Assembly: GCA_030729925.1 (NCBI GenBank)
Contig: JANQWK010000004.1
Span: forward strand, 18,052 to 82,051
Length of the DNA stretch: 64,000 bases
Reading direction: 5' to 3'
From: Saprospiraceae bacterium
Lineage (GTDB): Bacteria > Bacteroidota > Bacteroidia > Chitinophagales > Saprospiraceae
The notes under the pieces are model-generated. The model was not told where the DNA came from. It made no database searches and worked only from the letters and a program-made list of their open reading frames with translations. The position numbers and the translations under genes are program-made. Shown here piece by piece: positions 16,933 to 26,822 of this stretch (position 1 is the first letter of the stretch; every line of letters starts with the position of its first letter).

Positions 16933-19321
16933 ATTTTCCAGATAGGATCTGGAAGCTACATTCCAGCCTCCGTCCGTTTTCATCTACTAAAATGAGCCGA
17001 TGAGTACCTGCTTTCGGGTAGAGTTCCATCGTATGCAGGTTACGGGTAAGTCCCAAATATTGCTGATCGAGGTGCCAAAAAATGGTTTTTTCCGGCTGCC
17101 GGTGGGCCACTTCAAATACCGTACGGGAGGGCTTTCCGTCTATGTCCAGGGGAACATATATCTTGGCGCCCGGTTTCGGATAGATGAGGTCCATGGTCTG
17201 CCCGGAGCTGCCTTCGTCCACACAATCCGATCGGAAAGGCGGCAGCGCCAGATGCTGCGGATTTTTTTGTCGGTAGTAATGACTTTCCAGCGGGGGAGCC
17301 TGAAAGACTACTTTTTCTGTTAGGTTTTCTTCACCTGCACAACCCTGGTGTACTTGGTATTTTTCGTCGGCAGACAAAAAGATGGTTTTGTGGTAACTGC
17401 AATGGGGGAGCCGCACCGCCTGAGGTGGCCCCCAAGTGCTTACGACAGGACAATGACGGCCTGCCCGGTAGCCACTTTCCCTGCAAATGTCGAGGTTGAC
17501 AAGGTCGTCGTAGGGCGGTTCAAATTTGTATATGGAAGGCAACAGTTCAAATAATTCGAATAGCACCGGAGCAGCTGCACTGATACCAGTGAGCAGCGGC
17601 CTGCCTTCCCCGTCGGCATTGCCTGCCCACACTCCAATGACATAGTCGCCGTTGATGCCTACCGCCCAGGCATCTTTGAACCCAAAACTGGTACCGGTTT
17701 TCCAGGCAATGTTTTGCGCAGATGCAAAGCGCTGCCACTGGCCAAATTGGTCGGGACGCTCCACTTCCTGCATGGCCCGCAAGGCAAGCCAGGAGGCGCC
17801 CGCTCCGATGAGAGGAGGGTTGTTTTGTAGTTGCTCGGCAACAGCAGGCATCGGCAAGCGTGGGGCAACAGGGCGGAAGTCGTCCAAAACATACTTGCTG
17901 TTGCGCTCCGCAAAATACCGCAGGGTGCGAGCCATACCGGTGTAGGCATAGCATACGTCCCAGAGTTTTACCTCTGCGCCTCCCAGAATGGCGGTAAGCC
18001 CGTAATGGCTTGCCGGAAAACGCAGGGTGCTGAAGCCCGCTTTTTGCAGCTGGTATAAGAATTTTTCGGTGCCAAATTCCTGTAACAGATATACAAAAGG
18101 GATGTTGAGGGAGCGCACAAGCGCTTTTTCCGTGCTGATCAGACCATCATAGGCGGTTTTGAAGTTTTCCGGGCGGTATCCGTTGAAATTGGTAGGCACG
18201 TCCGGCAGCAGACTTTGTGGCAATAGGATGCCTTCCTGCATGGCAAAGGCAGCGAGCAGGGGTTTGAGGATGCTACCGGAACTCCGGGGTGCCTGAATGA
18301 CATCTACCTGTTCCTGGTGACCGTTATTATTGGCCGTAATGTTGCCTATATAGACGAGGGGTTGTCGGGTAGCGACATCAATGACGAGAGCCGAGAGGTT
18401 GTGTATCTGGTTGAGCCGAAGTACCTGGTGGTGCCGCTCCAGAATATGCGCCATCCGGGTCTGGAGATCGAGGTCGAGGGTGCTCCGCACTCGGAACGTT
18501 TGATGCCTGAAATCGGAATACGCTTTTTCGAGGAAGTGGGGGGCAACAGCGGGTAGCGGAAAGACTTTGTCGGGCAGCGGTTCTTCCAAAGACAATTGGT
18601 AGGTGAGCTCGTCCAGGGTTCCCTTTTGCCGGAGTTTTTGGAGGAGCCGGTTTCTTTTTTGGAGGAGCCGATCTCTGTTTTTACCGGGATGAATCAGTCC
18701 CGGACTGTTGGGCAGCACAGCGAGCAAGGCAGCTTCCCCCCAGGAAAGCTGTCGGGGAGTTTTGTGGAAATACCGCCAGCAGGCCGCTTCGAGTCCAACA
18801 ATATTGCCGCCAAAAGGGGCATGGGTGGCGTAGTGGAGCAAAATCTCCTGTTTGGAAAAGGCGATTTCGAGCCGCGTAGCCAGGATCATTTCGATGATCT
18901 TGTTGGGCAGGTTCCGTTTGCGATGCCCAAGTGCCATGCGCATCACTTGCATGCTGAGGGTACTTCCTCCGCTCACGACCTTGCCGGCACGCAGGTTTTG
19001 AAGCAGTGCCCTACCCAGACTTAGCACATCTACGCCAGGATGGCGAAAAAAGCGCTGGTCTTCGAAGGCAATGAGCGCCTGCACATAGGCAATAGGCAGC
19101 GAATCCGCTGCGGGAAAACGCCACTGCCCGTCAGGAGCGATTTTTGCGCCGAGTAGGCGCCCCTGACGGTCTTCAAGGACAAAGCTGAGGGGCTTGTCGA
19201 ACAAAGGATCGGGCAAAGCCCATCCATAAGCCAGCAAGCCGCCCAGCAATGCAATCCATGCGTATGCAGCGCGTCTGGATATCAGGAAAGTCCGCCAATC
19301 ATATCTTCCGGTCTTACCCAT
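16931..19321 (-). CDS. pbpC: Penicillin-binding protein 1C
   Basis: 796 residues, bifunctional class A PBP. An N-terminal membrane anchor (about 19-36) precedes the glycosyltransferase domain with Glu87 in [18 protein letters not shown], and RKxxEMILA-like and PNSPG motifs. The transpeptidase domain has SxxK at Ser350/Lys353 (SGSILKP) and [12 protein letters not shown]. The C-terminal ~90 residues form the BiPBP_C domain found in PBP1C. It builds and cross-links peptidoglycan; PBP1C proteins often work with alpha-2-macroglobulin-like partners, not seen here. The ATG at 19321 overlaps the end of fumC by 40 bases on the same strand, which suggests cotranscription or a later start. Confidence 0.93.
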   Translation of the reverse strand: MGKTGRYDWRTFLISRRAAYAWIALLGGLLAYGWALPDPLFDKPLSFVLEDRQGRLLGAKIAPDGQWRFPAADSLPIAYVQALIAFEDQRFFRHPGVDVLSLGRALLQNLRAGKVVSGGSTLSMQVMRMALGHRKRNLPNKIIEMILATRLEIAFSKQEILLHYATHAPFGGNIVGLEAACWRYFHKTPRQLSWGEAALLAVLPNSPGLIHPGKNRDRLLQKRNRLLQKLRQKGTLDELTYQLSLEEPLPDKVFPLPAVAPHFLEKAYSDFRHQTFRVRSTLDLDLQTRMAHILERHHQVLRLNQIHNLSALVIDVATRQPLVYIGNITANNNGHQEQVDVIQAPRSSGSILKPLLAAFAMQEGILLPQSLLPDVPTNFNGYRPENFKTAYDGLISTEKALVRSLNIPFVYLLQEFGTEKFLYQLQKAGFSTLRFPASHYGLTAILGGAEVKLWDVCYAYTGMARTLRYFAERNSKYVLDDFRPVAPRLPMPAVAEQLQNNPPLIGAGASWLALRAMQEVERPDQFGQWQRFASAQNIAWKTGTSFGFKDAWAVGINGDYVIGVWAGNADGEGRPLLTGISAAAPVLFELFELLPSIYKFEPPYDDLVNLDICRESGYRAGRHCPVVSTWGPPQAVRLPHCSYHKTIFLSADEKYQVHQGCAGEENLTEKVVFQAPPLESHYYRQKNPQHLALPPFRSDCVDEGSSGQTMDLIYPKPGAKIYVPLDIDGKPSRTVFEVAHRQPEKTIFWHLDQQYLGLTRNLHTMELYPKAGTHRLILVDENGRRLECSFQILSGK

Positions 19322-20676
19322 TCATCAAATTGTTCTGCGTTCAGGAGACCCAGTTCTATGGCAGCCTCCTTCAGGGTTTTGTTTTCGGCATGCGCCTTTT
19401 TTGCGATAGCAGCAGCATTGTCATAGCCAATCTTGGTATTCAAAGCGGTAACCAGCATCAGGGAATTGTTGAGGTGCTGCTGGATGCGCGGATAGTCGGG
19501 CTCTATTCCAATGGCACAGTGGTCGTTGAAGCTCACGCAGGCATCGCCAATGAGTCGCGCCGAGGTCAGAAAGTTGAAAATCATCATCGGCTTGAAGACA
19601 TTCAGCTCAAAATGGCCGTTCATGCCGCCTACATTGATCGCTACATCGTTGCCGATGACCTGGGCCATTGCCATGGTAAGGGCTTCGGACTGAGTGGGAT
19701 TGACTTTTCCCGGCATGATGGACGAACCGGGTTCGTTCGACGGGATGATGATTTCGCCAATGCCCGAGCGGGGACCGGAGGCGAGCATGCGGATGTCATT
19801 GCCAATTTTCATAAGCGAACAGGCAACGGTTTTGAGGGCACCGTGCGCCTCCACTACGGCATCGTGGGCTGCGAGGGACTCAAATTTGTTGGGCGCAGAC
19901 ACAAAGGGCAACTCGCTCAGTTCGGCAATTTTTTTGGCGACAGCCTCCGCATATCCCTTGGGGGCATTCAGACCTGTCCCTACCGCAGTACCTCCCAAAG
20001 CCAGCTCCGACAAATGCGCCATGGTATTTTTGATAGCTCGGATGCCGTATCCGATTTGCGCGGCATACCCGGAAAGCTCCTGACCCAGCGTGAGTGGGGT
20101 GGCATCCATGAAATGCGTACGGCCGATTTTGACCACCGACATGTATGCTTGGGATTTTTCGTGCAGGGTTTTTTGCAGCAACTCCAGACCAGGAAGGGTA
20201 GTGTGCACCAGAATATGATAGGCCGCAATGTGCATAGCGGTGGGGAAGGTGTCATTGGAGGACTGAGACTTGTTGACATCGTCGTTGGGGTGCAACACCT
20301 TCTGTGCATCGGTAAGTTGGCCGCCCTGAAGCACGTGTCCGCGATTGGCAATCACCTCATTCACGTTCATGTTGGACTGGGTGCCTGATCCGGTTTGCCA
20401 AACCACCAGCGGAAACTGATCATCCAGCTTGCCCGCCAGGATTTCATCGCATACCGCAGCAATCAAATTGCATTTCTCCTCGGAAAGGATACCCAGATCC
20501 CGGTTGGTCATCGCTGCCGCCTTTTTCAGGATGGCAAAAGCGCGTATGATCTCCACAGGCATGCGGTGCCCCCCGATTTTGAAGTTTTCCATCGAGCGCT
20601 GGGTCTGCGCAGCCCAGTACTTGTCGGCAGGGACATCAACATAACCAATACTGTCTTTTTCTTTTCTGAATTCCAT
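19282..20676 (-). CDS. fumC: Class II fumarate hydratase
   Basis: 464 residues, the typical length of the iron-independent fumarase, which interconverts fumarate and malate in the TCA cycle as a cytosolic homotetramer. The fumarase/aspartase signature [15 protein letters not shown] is intact. Other motifs are the substrate-binding [14 protein letters not shown]-like segment (here [10 protein letters not shown]), [22 protein letters not shown] and GTAVGTGLN. The C-terminus ends [17 protein letters not shown] -7 element lies upstream on the minus strand. pbpC starts inside its 3' end. Confidence 0.96.
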   Translation of the reverse strand: MEFRKEKDSIGYVDVPADKYWAAQTQRSMENFKIGGHRMPVEIIRAFAILKKAAAMTNRDLGILSEEKCNLIAAVCDEILAGKLDDQFPLVVWQTGSGTQSNMNVNEVIANRGHVLQGGQLTDAQKVLHPNDDVNKSQSSNDTFPTAMHIAAYHILVHTTLPGLELLQKTLHEKSQAYMSVVKIGRTHFMDATPLTLGQELSGYAAQIGYGIRAIKNTMAHLSELALGGTAVGTGLNAPKGYAEAVAKKIAELSELPFVSAPNKFESLAAHDAVVEAHGALKTVACSLMKIGNDIRMLASGPRSGIGEIIIPSNEPGSSIMPGKVNPTQSEALTMAMAQVIGNDVAINVGGMNGHFELNVFKPMMIFNFLTSARLIGDACVSFNDHCAIGIEPDYPRIQQHLNNSLMLVTALNTKIGYDNAAAIAKKAHAENKTLKEAAIELGLLNAEQFDEWVRPEDMIGGLS

Positions 20677-20713
20677 GTTTTGGGTTGGTTTAGCTCATGA
20701 ATTAGAAGTGTCA

Positions 20714-20721
20714 CAAAAATA
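20714..20721 (-). promoter_or_regulatory. -7 promoter element for fumC
   Basis: Reads TATTTTTG on the minus strand (TAnnTTTG), 38 bases upstream of the fumC ATG. A TTG lies only 12 bases further up, shorter than the usual spacing. Confidence 0.4.
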
Positions 20722-20796
20722 ACGGCTTTTTGACAATGGACTACGCGAAGAACCGGATTTTTGAAGGATATAATAGGTAGCCCCTGCTAAACTTAT

Positions 20797-20804
20797 TATA
20801 TTTG
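20797..20804 (+). promoter_or_regulatory. -7 promoter element for sod
   Basis: TATATTTG, an exact -7 match, 56 bases before the superoxide dismutase ATG. No -33 TTG at standard spacing. Confidence 0.45.
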
Positions 20805-20860
20805 ACATTGTTAAAACCCCAACGATATTGTTTATTCCATAACCATAAAAAAGTGCTATC

Positions 20861-21475
20861 ATGGCTTTTCAACTTCCGGATCTACCTTATGCATTCGATG
20901 CACTCGAGCCCAATATTGATGCCCGTACCATGGAAATCCACCACGGCAAGCACCACGCGGCCTATACCAATAACCTGAACGCTGCGCTTGCCGGTACCCC
21001 TGCAGCCGATCTGACGATCGAAGCGATTTTGGCGAATATTTCTCAATACCCTGTGGGCGTGCGAAACAATGGCGGTGGCTTTTACAACCACAACCTTTTT
21101 TGGGAAGTGATGTCGCCCAATGGCGGTGGTACACCTGCGGATTCCCTTTCGATTGCAGCTGCCATTAAGGACACATTCGGTACTTTCGACGATTTCAAAA
21201 CAGCCTTCAGCAATGCTGCAGCTACCCGCTTTGGCTCCGGTTGGGCATGGTTGTCTGTAGATGCGGCAGGTAAATTGTTTGTCAGCAGTACCCCCAACCA
21301 GGATAATCCCCTGATGGATATCGCCGAGCAAAAAGGTACCCCCGTATTGGGATTAGATGTGTGGGAGCACGCCTATTACCTCAACTATCAAAACAGACGC
21401 CCGGATTATATCGGTTCTTTCTTCAACGTGATCAACTGGGAGGAAGTAAACCGCCGCTTCGAGGCCGCAAAATAA
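20861..21475 (+). CDS. Superoxide dismutase, Fe/Mn family
   Basis: 204 residues, the standard length. Metal ligands are visible in the family contexts [11 protein letters not shown] (first His), [13 protein letters not shown] (second His) and [19 protein letters not shown] (Asp and His). It converts superoxide to oxygen and hydrogen peroxide in the cytosol. Residue patterns do not settle iron versus manganese; the [11 protein letters not shown] version is common in cambialistic and Mn enzymes of Bacteroidota. It is preceded by its own -7 element and followed by a strong hairpin terminator shared with a convergent lipoprotein gene. Confidence 0.95.
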   Translation: MAFQLPDLPYAFDALEPNIDARTMEIHHGKHHAAYTNNLNAALAGTPAADLTIEAILANISQYPVGVRNNGGGFYNHNLFWEVMSPNGGGTPADSLSIAAAIKDTFGTFDDFKTAFSNAAATRFGSGWAWLSVDAAGKLFVSSTPNQDNPLMDIAEQKGTPVLGLDVWEHAYYLNYQNRRPDYIGSFFNVINWEEVNRRFEAAK

Positions 21476-21483
21476 GACCACAA

Positions 21484-21527
21484 AAAAGCCCCTGGAGGAC
21501 TTCTGTCCTCAGGGGCTTTTTCTTTTT
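21484..21527. terminator. Bidirectional intrinsic terminator after sod
   Basis: GCCCCTGGAGGAC (21488-21500) pairs with GTCCTCAGGGGC with one bulged G. The stem is flanked by AAAAAA on the left and TTTTTCTTTTT on the right, so it can end transcripts from sod and from the convergent lipoprotein gene. Confidence 0.9.
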
Positions 21528-21549
21528 CCCGTTTACGGGGGATCCTGCT

Positions 21550-22038
21550 TTATTTGGGTTGGTATTTGACCGCCTTATACATGTTTTCGACGTCTTCCAG
21601 CGAAAAAGTACCTACCAAGCCAGTCTGAAAAACATACTCCTTGTCGCCCTTGATCTGCACATACCGGAAACCATAACTGGTATTGGTAGAATCAATCGCA
21701 GATTCATAGATAAAGCCTTCTTCGTCCTCGCGGACAACTTTAGAAAAATAACGCATATCCTTGACCGTATTGAGCTGATCGCTTTTTACCCTGGCCAGAT
21801 CAGTAGTCGTGGCGTTACTGGCATAAATCTGAACAAAATACTTGTCCTCATCATTTTTCAGCGTAACGTCTTTCATCCAAGAGTAGTCCTGCGCACGCAC
21901 AATCACGCTGTCGGGACTAAGGATGGTAATGGGAATACCGTAAGTAATGAGATCTTTCGGCTTCCAGTTTTTACTGGGATCTTTTTCACAATTGGCAAGT
22001 AAAACAATAACCAGCAACCACAAGTAATTTTTGTACAT
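21550..22038 (-). CDS. Hypothetical lipoprotein, 162 aa
   Basis: The ATG at 22038 gives the lipoprotein signal MYKNYLWLLVIVLLANC, with Cys17 as the acylation site. The mature domain is small and beta-rich and contains RVKSDQLNTVKDMRYFSKVVREDEEGF and GFRYVQIKGDKEYVFQ. I do not recognise the family. A -7 element (TATTTTTG) sits about 33 bases upstream on the minus strand, divergent from the recN promoter, and the transcript ends at the terminator shared with sod. Confidence 0.75.
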   Translation of the reverse strand: MYKNYLWLLVIVLLANCEKDPSKNWKPKDLITYGIPITILSPDSVIVRAQDYSWMKDVTLKNDEDKYFVQIYASNATTTDLARVKSDQLNTVKDMRYFSKVVREDEEGFIYESAIDSTNTSYGFRYVQIKGDKEYVFQTGLVGTFSLEDVENMYKAVKYQPK

Positions 22039-22070
22039 AAAGGGCAGTTTTAGTTGTATGCTAAGAGCTA

Positions 22071-22078
22071 CAAAAATA
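22071..22078 (-). promoter_or_regulatory. -7 promoter element for the 162-aa lipoprotein
   Basis: Reads TATTTTTG on the minus strand, 32 bases before the ATG at 22038. It is divergent from, and close to, the recN -7 element. Confidence 0.4.
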
Positions 22079-22100
22079 ATGGATTTCTTTGCAAAAGCGT

Positions 22101-22108
22101 TAAATTTG
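22101..22108 (+). promoter_or_regulatory. -7 promoter element for recN
   Basis: TAAATTTG, an exact TAnnTTTG match, 28 bases before the recN ATG. Confidence 0.45.
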
Positions 22109-22136
22109 TTTCGCATTCAATAGCCCCCTTGATGAT

Positions 22137-23795
22137 ATGATCAAAAAATTACACATTCAGAACTACGCCATCATTGACGAACTCCGGATAGATTTTTCCG
22201 AAGGACTGACCATCATCACAGGTGAAACAGGGGCGGGTAAGTCTATTTTGATCGGGGCACTGGGATTGATTATGGGCAATCGAGCCGATACCAAGTCCCT
22301 GTACAACGAATTAGAAAAGAGCGTGGTAGAGGCGGTCTTCGATATCGGATCCTACGACCTGAAGCCTTTTTTTGAGGCCAATGAGCTGGATTATGATTCC
22401 GAACTGGTGATTCGCCGCGAGCTCAGCCCTTCAGGTAAATCACGGGCTTTTATCAATGATACTCCGGTCAACCTGGGTGTGCTGCAGCAGCTTTCTTCTA
22501 CCTTGATAGACCTCCACCAGCAGTTCGATACCCTGGATATCCACGAGACTTCCTTCCAGCTACGGGTGCTGGATGCCCTGGCGGAAAATAAAAACCTGCT
22601 GGCCGCCTACCGGCGACAATACCGTCAGTTTGAATCGGATAAGTCCCGACTGGCCGCTATGAAAGCGGCACAACTGAATGCGGCGAAGGAACAGGATTTT
22701 ATCGCTTTCCAGTTGTCCGAATTGGATACCGCTGCCCTGACAGCCGGCGAGCAGGATGCCCTGGAGGAGGAGCAGCTGCGCCTGAGCAATGCGGAAGATA
22801 TCAAGCGCAATTTGGCGGGGGCTTACCTGGCACTGAGCGAAAGCGAAACAGCCGTGGTGAGCCAGTTGGAAGAGGTGCTCCACGCTGTGCAGGCCGTGAA
22901 AAAGTTCGACAAGGAGATCGAGTCTATTTATCAGCGCCTGGAGGCAGCCCGGTACGAACTGGATGATTTGTCCAGAGAGTTGGAAAATTTGTCAGAACGC
23001 ACGGATTACGATCCCGGCCGGTTGAGCGAGATCCAGCAGCGCTTAGATCTGATTTATCGCCTGCAGGCAAAACACCAGGTGAAGTCCGTAGAAGAATTGA
23101 TATCCCTGCAGGAAAATCTGCGCTCCAGGATACAGGCCGTGGACGACAGAGCGGGAGAGATCGCAAAACTGGAGGAACTGATCGCCCGGCAACATAGTCA
23201 GCTGCTGGAAATTGCCGGCAATTTGTCGGACAGAAGGAAGTCCGTTACCGCAGATTTTGAGTCCCAGGTGATGGGTATGCTGCGCTTGCTGTCTATGGAA
23301 CACGCCCGACTGGAAGTGGCCATAGAGTACCTGCCGGATCCGGGTCCTACAGGCTTCGATGAAGTGAATTTTTTGTTTGCCGCCAATCTCGGGAGCCGAC
23401 TGCAAGCCATCAAAGATGTGGCTTCAGGTGGGGAAATTGCACGCCTAACGTTGGTGATCAAGTCGCTGGTGGCCAGTGCCATCCCTTTGCCTACCTTGAT
23501 TTTTGACGAGATAGATACCGGAATTTCCGGAGGGGTAGCCCTCAAAATGGGACAAATCCTGAGGGCGCTGTCCGATCAGCATCAGGTGGTGGCTATTACG
23601 CATTCGCCCCAGGTGGCGTCAAAGGCCGATGCACATTACTTTGTATATAAGGAAGTTATCGGAAATCGAACCGCTACGAATGTGAAACAGCTGGATATGG
23701 AAGGCCGCATACAGTCTATCGCCGTGATGCTGAGCCAGTATCCGCCTACCGAATCCGCGCTTAAAAATGCTAAAGAACTACTCGAATTGACGTAA
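22137..23795 (+). CDS. recN: DNA repair protein RecN (SMC-like ATPase)
   Basis: 552 residues, full length. The N-terminal ATPase half has Walker A GETGAGKSIL (about 30-39) after LHIQNYAIIDELRIDF. A central coiled-coil region spans about 160-360. The C-terminal half has the ABC signature ASGGEIARL, Walker B PTLIFDEID and the GISGGVALKMGQ and ITHSPQVA motifs. It takes part in recombinational repair of double-strand breaks by holding DNA ends or sister chromatids. A TAAATTTG element stands 28 bases before the ATG. fabI follows 41 bases after its stop. Confidence 0.96.
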   Translation: MIKKLHIQNYAIIDELRIDFSEGLTIITGETGAGKSILIGALGLIMGNRADTKSLYNELEKSVVEAVFDIGSYDLKPFFEANELDYDSELVIRRELSPSGKSRAFINDTPVNLGVLQQLSSTLIDLHQQFDTLDIHETSFQLRVLDALAENKNLLAAYRRQYRQFESDKSRLAAMKAAQLNAAKEQDFIAFQLSELDTAALTAGEQDALEEEQLRLSNAEDIKRNLAGAYLALSESETAVVSQLEEVLHAVQAVKKFDKEIESIYQRLEAARYELDDLSRELENLSERTDYDPGRLSEIQQRLDLIYRLQAKHQVKSVEELISLQENLRSRIQAVDDRAGEIAKLEELIARQHSQLLEIAGNLSDRRKSVTADFESQVMGMLRLLSMEHARLEVAIEYLPDPGPTGFDEVNFLFAANLGSRLQAIKDVASGGEIARLTLVIKSLVASAIPLPTLIFDEIDTGISGGVALKMGQILRALSDQHQVVAITHSPQVASKADAHYFVYKEVIGNRTATNVKQLDMEGRIQSIAVMLSQYPPTESALKNAKELLELT

Positions 23796-23836
23796 TTTGC
23801 GATTTTTATTTCTCCAGAACCATTTAATTGATACCT

Positions 23837-24640
23837 ATGTCCTATAACTTACTCAAAGGCAAGCGCGGTGTTATTTTTGGCGCACTCGATGACAAGTCCA
23901 TCGCCTGGAAGATTGCCGAGCGCTGTGTGGAAGAGGGTGCTCAAATTACCCTGACCAATGCACCCGTTGCCTTGCGATTTGGTACGCTCGATGCACTGGC
24001 CGAAAAGCTGGATGCCAAAATTATCCAAGCCGATGCGACGAGTTCCGAAGATCTGGACAATTTGTTCCGCGAGTCTATGGATGTCCTGGGTGGGCAACTC
24101 GATTTTGTACTCCACGCGATCGGGATGTCGGTCAATGTGCGTAAGAAAAAGGAATATACCGACCTGAATTACGACTGGATGATGAAAACATTCGATGTTT
24201 CTGCAATTTCTTTCCATCGTACGATGCAAAGCTTGTGGAAGTTGGATGCCATGAACGAGTGGGGGTCTATCGTGGGACTGAGCTATATCGCCGCCCAACG
24301 CGTTTTTCCGGATTATAGCGAAATGGCAGAGTCAAAGGCACTGCTGGAGTCCTTCGCTCGCAGCTTCGGCTACCACTACGGCAACCGCAAAAAGGTGCGC
24401 GTGAATACGATTTCTCAGTCGCCAACAGTGACTACCGCCGGTAGCGGGATCAAAGGATTCGACGATTTCTTCAACTATGCAGATAAAATGTCACCCCTGG
24501 GGAATGCTTCCGCCGAGGCTTGTGCCGCTTATTGCGTGTCCCTGTTTTCCGATCTTACCCAAATGGTGACGATGCAAAATTTATTTCACGATGGCGGATT
24601 TTCAACCATGGGTATGAATCCGGCTGTGCTTCATGGATAA
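23837..24640 (+). CDS. fabI: Enoyl-[acyl-carrier-protein] reductase [NADH]
   Basis: 267 residues, short-chain dehydrogenase fold. The nucleotide-binding loop is GALDDKSIAW, and the catalytic Tyr-x6-Lys context is YIAAQRVFPDYSEMAESKA. It performs the last reduction step of fatty acid elongation (trans-2-enoyl-ACP to acyl-ACP). Start at ATG 23837, in the family context MSYNLLKGKRG; the TTG at 23828 is not needed. The putative porin gene starts close to or within its 3' end, an arrangement consistent with an operon. Confidence 0.95.
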   Translation: MSYNLLKGKRGVIFGALDDKSIAWKIAERCVEEGAQITLTNAPVALRFGTLDALAEKLDAKIIQADATSSEDLDNLFRESMDVLGGQLDFVLHAIGMSVNVRKKKEYTDLNYDWMMKTFDVSAISFHRTMQSLWKLDAMNEWGSIVGLSYIAAQRVFPDYSEMAESKALLESFARSFGYHYGNRKKVRVNTISQSPTVTTAGSGIKGFDDFFNYADKMSPLGNASAEACAAYCVSLFSDLTQMVTMQNLFHDGGFSTMGMNPAVLHG

Positions 24641-24665
24641 TACCACTCCGTTTTCCTTTTTTGAA

Positions 24666-26678
24666 ATGGCGCGTTTCTTCCGATCGAGCTATGCCTCCCA
24701 CCGGGTTTTTCTGCTGATTTTTGCTTTTTGCATGACTGCAGCAGGAAAACTCGGAGGACAGGTGCGACAGCCCGTGCAGCGCGATGGCGGCATGTTCGAC
24801 CAGGGGCGGTCAGAACGGGGGGATATGCGGAGCCAGGGTGATTTTGACGAGACCCTGGATACTTTCGGGGTGTTTCCTTTTTGGGCTTCCAATCCGGCCA
24901 AGTTCGAACGGCTCCGCGATACGACACTGGATGCCTGGCTCCATCAGTACGATCCAACCCGGCAACGGCTTTTCGATTATCTGCACCTGGGCAATACAGG
25001 ATCCGCTCACCAGTCTGCACGATTGGAAGCGCCTTTTCGAGTGGGCCTCGATCTGGGCTTGCACCAGTTCGACTTGTATATGCTGTCTCCGGAAAAAATG
25101 CCTTTTTACCGACTGGAAAAGGCTTTCACGAATGTATCTTTTCTCCAGGTAGGCGAACAGTCAGAGTCTATCCTAAAGGCACAGTTTGCCCGCAATTTTT
25201 CAGATGGGATTCACCTGAGCGTGGATTACCATCGGATGAATATGTTTGGTACCAACAAGTATCCCGAACAGGATGTTCAACATACGTCGCTGGGTCTGGG
25301 CTTGTGGATCCAGGACGCAGAGGGCAGGTACGATGGCTTTCTGGTTTATACGGGCAACACCATACGACAGGAAAATAGCGGAGGGATCCAAACGCCTCCG
25401 TCAGGCACGGGTACTTTTTCGAGCGCGCAGTCGGCAGAGGTGTTTTTGTCGGATGCCGAGACGTTTCACGAACGCAATGCTTTGGCTTATACCCAGTATT
25501 ACCGGTTGAATAAAATTCGCAGCGATTCTCTGGGGACTTCTCCCGGAAGGGCTTTTTTGCTGGGGCACCACGGCACTTTTCAGTCCAATCGCTTCCGGTT
25601 TTTTGATGCGTTCCCAAGTACAACAGGGCCTACCGCCACCGATTCTTCGCATTATCAGGGTTTCCTGGTAGATGCCAGAGGGCTGCGCTTTTTTCTGGGA
25701 CAGCAGACCCTGGACAATACTTTTTCCCTGGCAACTACCCGGACGGGAAGAACCGGGTCTAATGGCCGATTGCCAGCCGATCAGAAGGATTTGCTGGAGG
25801 CCGCGCTACAACACCAGGTACACTGGCTGGAGATGGACCAGGGAGATACGACCTTGCAGTACTTGTTGCTCAAAGGCCGCTTGAATTTTTCCCCCAATCC
25901 GGGTCTGGATATTCAGACCTATGCCCACCTCGGGCTATGGGATCAGGCAGGGGATTACCGGATTTCAGGGAGTTTGTCGCTGGGACTGGGCAAGTTTGGC
26001 CGGTTTTCGGCGGAAGCCATTAACCAGTTGTACAGCCCCACTTTTATGGAGCACCAGTTTTCGGTCTCCCAGCGCAGCCTTTGGAAAACCGACCACAAGC
26101 GCACCCTCCATACGACGATTCGCGCTACTTACGCACACCCCTGGTCGGAGTTTTCAGCCGTCGCCACCTACCACCTGATCAACAATTTTATTTATTTCGA
26201 TACCAATGGCCAACCGGCACAGCTTTCCCGCCCCCTAAGCGTGGCGCAGCTAAGTCTGAGCAACCACTTGCAAATGGGTAGTTTTCACCTCGAAAATGCG
26301 GTGTTGTTGCAACAGTTCAGCGAGCAGGTGGTAGCCCTGCCCAAATTGTTTTCGAAACACAGCTTCTATTATGCCGGCAAGTGGTTCGGCGTATTGGATG
26401 TCAAAACAGGTCTGGACATCCGCCTTATTCCCGCTTACCAACCTGCCTACTATTTTCCGCTCAGCGGCCAGTTTCAGCTGCAGGAGGGTTTTGAAGCGCC
26501 TTTCTATCCTGCAATAGATGCCTTTTTTGCCATGCAGGTCAATAAATTCCGTGCTTTTGCCAAGGTCGAACAGGCAGCGGGATGGCTGGGTAACGATGCA
26601 CTTTACTACCAGACCGCCTATTATGCCCATCCGGGTACGGTCTTTAGGTTTGGCATCAAATGGCGTTTTGTCAACTAA
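24666..26678 (+). CDS. Putative outer-membrane porin (Porin_10-like)
   Basis: About 670 residues. The ATG at 24666 gives a basic n-region and a hydrophobic core ending around AGKLGGQ, a likely signal peptide; an upstream ATG at 24633 would overlap fabI. The mature protein begins with a flexible, polar region and then has dozens of amphipathic beta-strand pairs (LGLGLWIQDAEGRYDGFLVYTGN, FRFGIKWRFVN at the C-terminus), including a terminal aromatic, as expected for beta-barrels. It resembles the putative porin family that sits near fabI or DNA-repair genes in Bacteroidota. The substrate is unknown. Confidence 0.8.
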   Translation: MARFFRSSYASHRVFLLIFAFCMTAAGKLGGQVRQPVQRDGGMFDQGRSERGDMRSQGDFDETLDTFGVFPFWASNPAKFERLRDTTLDAWLHQYDPTRQRLFDYLHLGNTGSAHQSARLEAPFRVGLDLGLHQFDLYMLSPEKMPFYRLEKAFTNVSFLQVGEQSESILKAQFARNFSDGIHLSVDYHRMNMFGTNKYPEQDVQHTSLGLGLWIQDAEGRYDGFLVYTGNTIRQENSGGIQTPPSGTGTFSSAQSAEVFLSDAETFHERNALAYTQYYRLNKIRSDSLGTSPGRAFLLGHHGTFQSNRFRFFDAFPSTTGPTATDSSHYQGFLVDARGLRFFLGQQTLDNTFSLATTRTGRTGSNGRLPADQKDLLEAALQHQVHWLEMDQGDTTLQYLLLKGRLNFSPNPGLDIQTYAHLGLWDQAGDYRISGSLSLGLGKFGRFSAEAINQLYSPTFMEHQFSVSQRSLWKTDHKRTLHTTIRATYAHPWSEFSAVATYHLINNFIYFDTNGQPAQLSRPLSVAQLSLSNHLQMGSFHLENAVLLQQFSEQVVALPKLFSKHSFYYAGKWFGVLDVKTGLDIRLIPAYQPAYYFPLSGQFQLQEGFEAPFYPAIDAFFAMQVNKFRAFAKVEQAAGWLGNDALYYQTAYYAHPGTVFRFGIKWRFVN

Positions 26679-26775
26679 TTTGACTTTCAGAGGTTTGGAC
26701 GCACAAAGAATTAACCTGAGGACTTCGGGCTTAAAGTATATTTAATTTTTCATTTACGCGGGTTTTATACTGAAT

Positions 26776-26803
26776 GGTGAACTTGCAATAATATTTGTTC
26801 ACC
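26776..26803 (+). promoter_or_regulatory. Inverted repeat overlapping a -7-like element
   Basis: GGTGAAC (26776-26782) and GTTCACC (26797-26803) are perfect complements 14 bases apart. The right arm overlaps AATATTTG (26790-26797), one mismatch from the -7 consensus, 26 bases before the ATG of the phosphoesterase gene. It could be an operator or a leader hairpin. Confidence 0.35.
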
Positions 26804-26822
26804 GTTAAGTGTGGCTGCAGCT

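Noticed and set aside
19249-20388. Long open frame on the plus strand opposite fumC
   Set aside because: It is the antisense shadow of a clear fumarase gene and has no recognisable domain or start signal.
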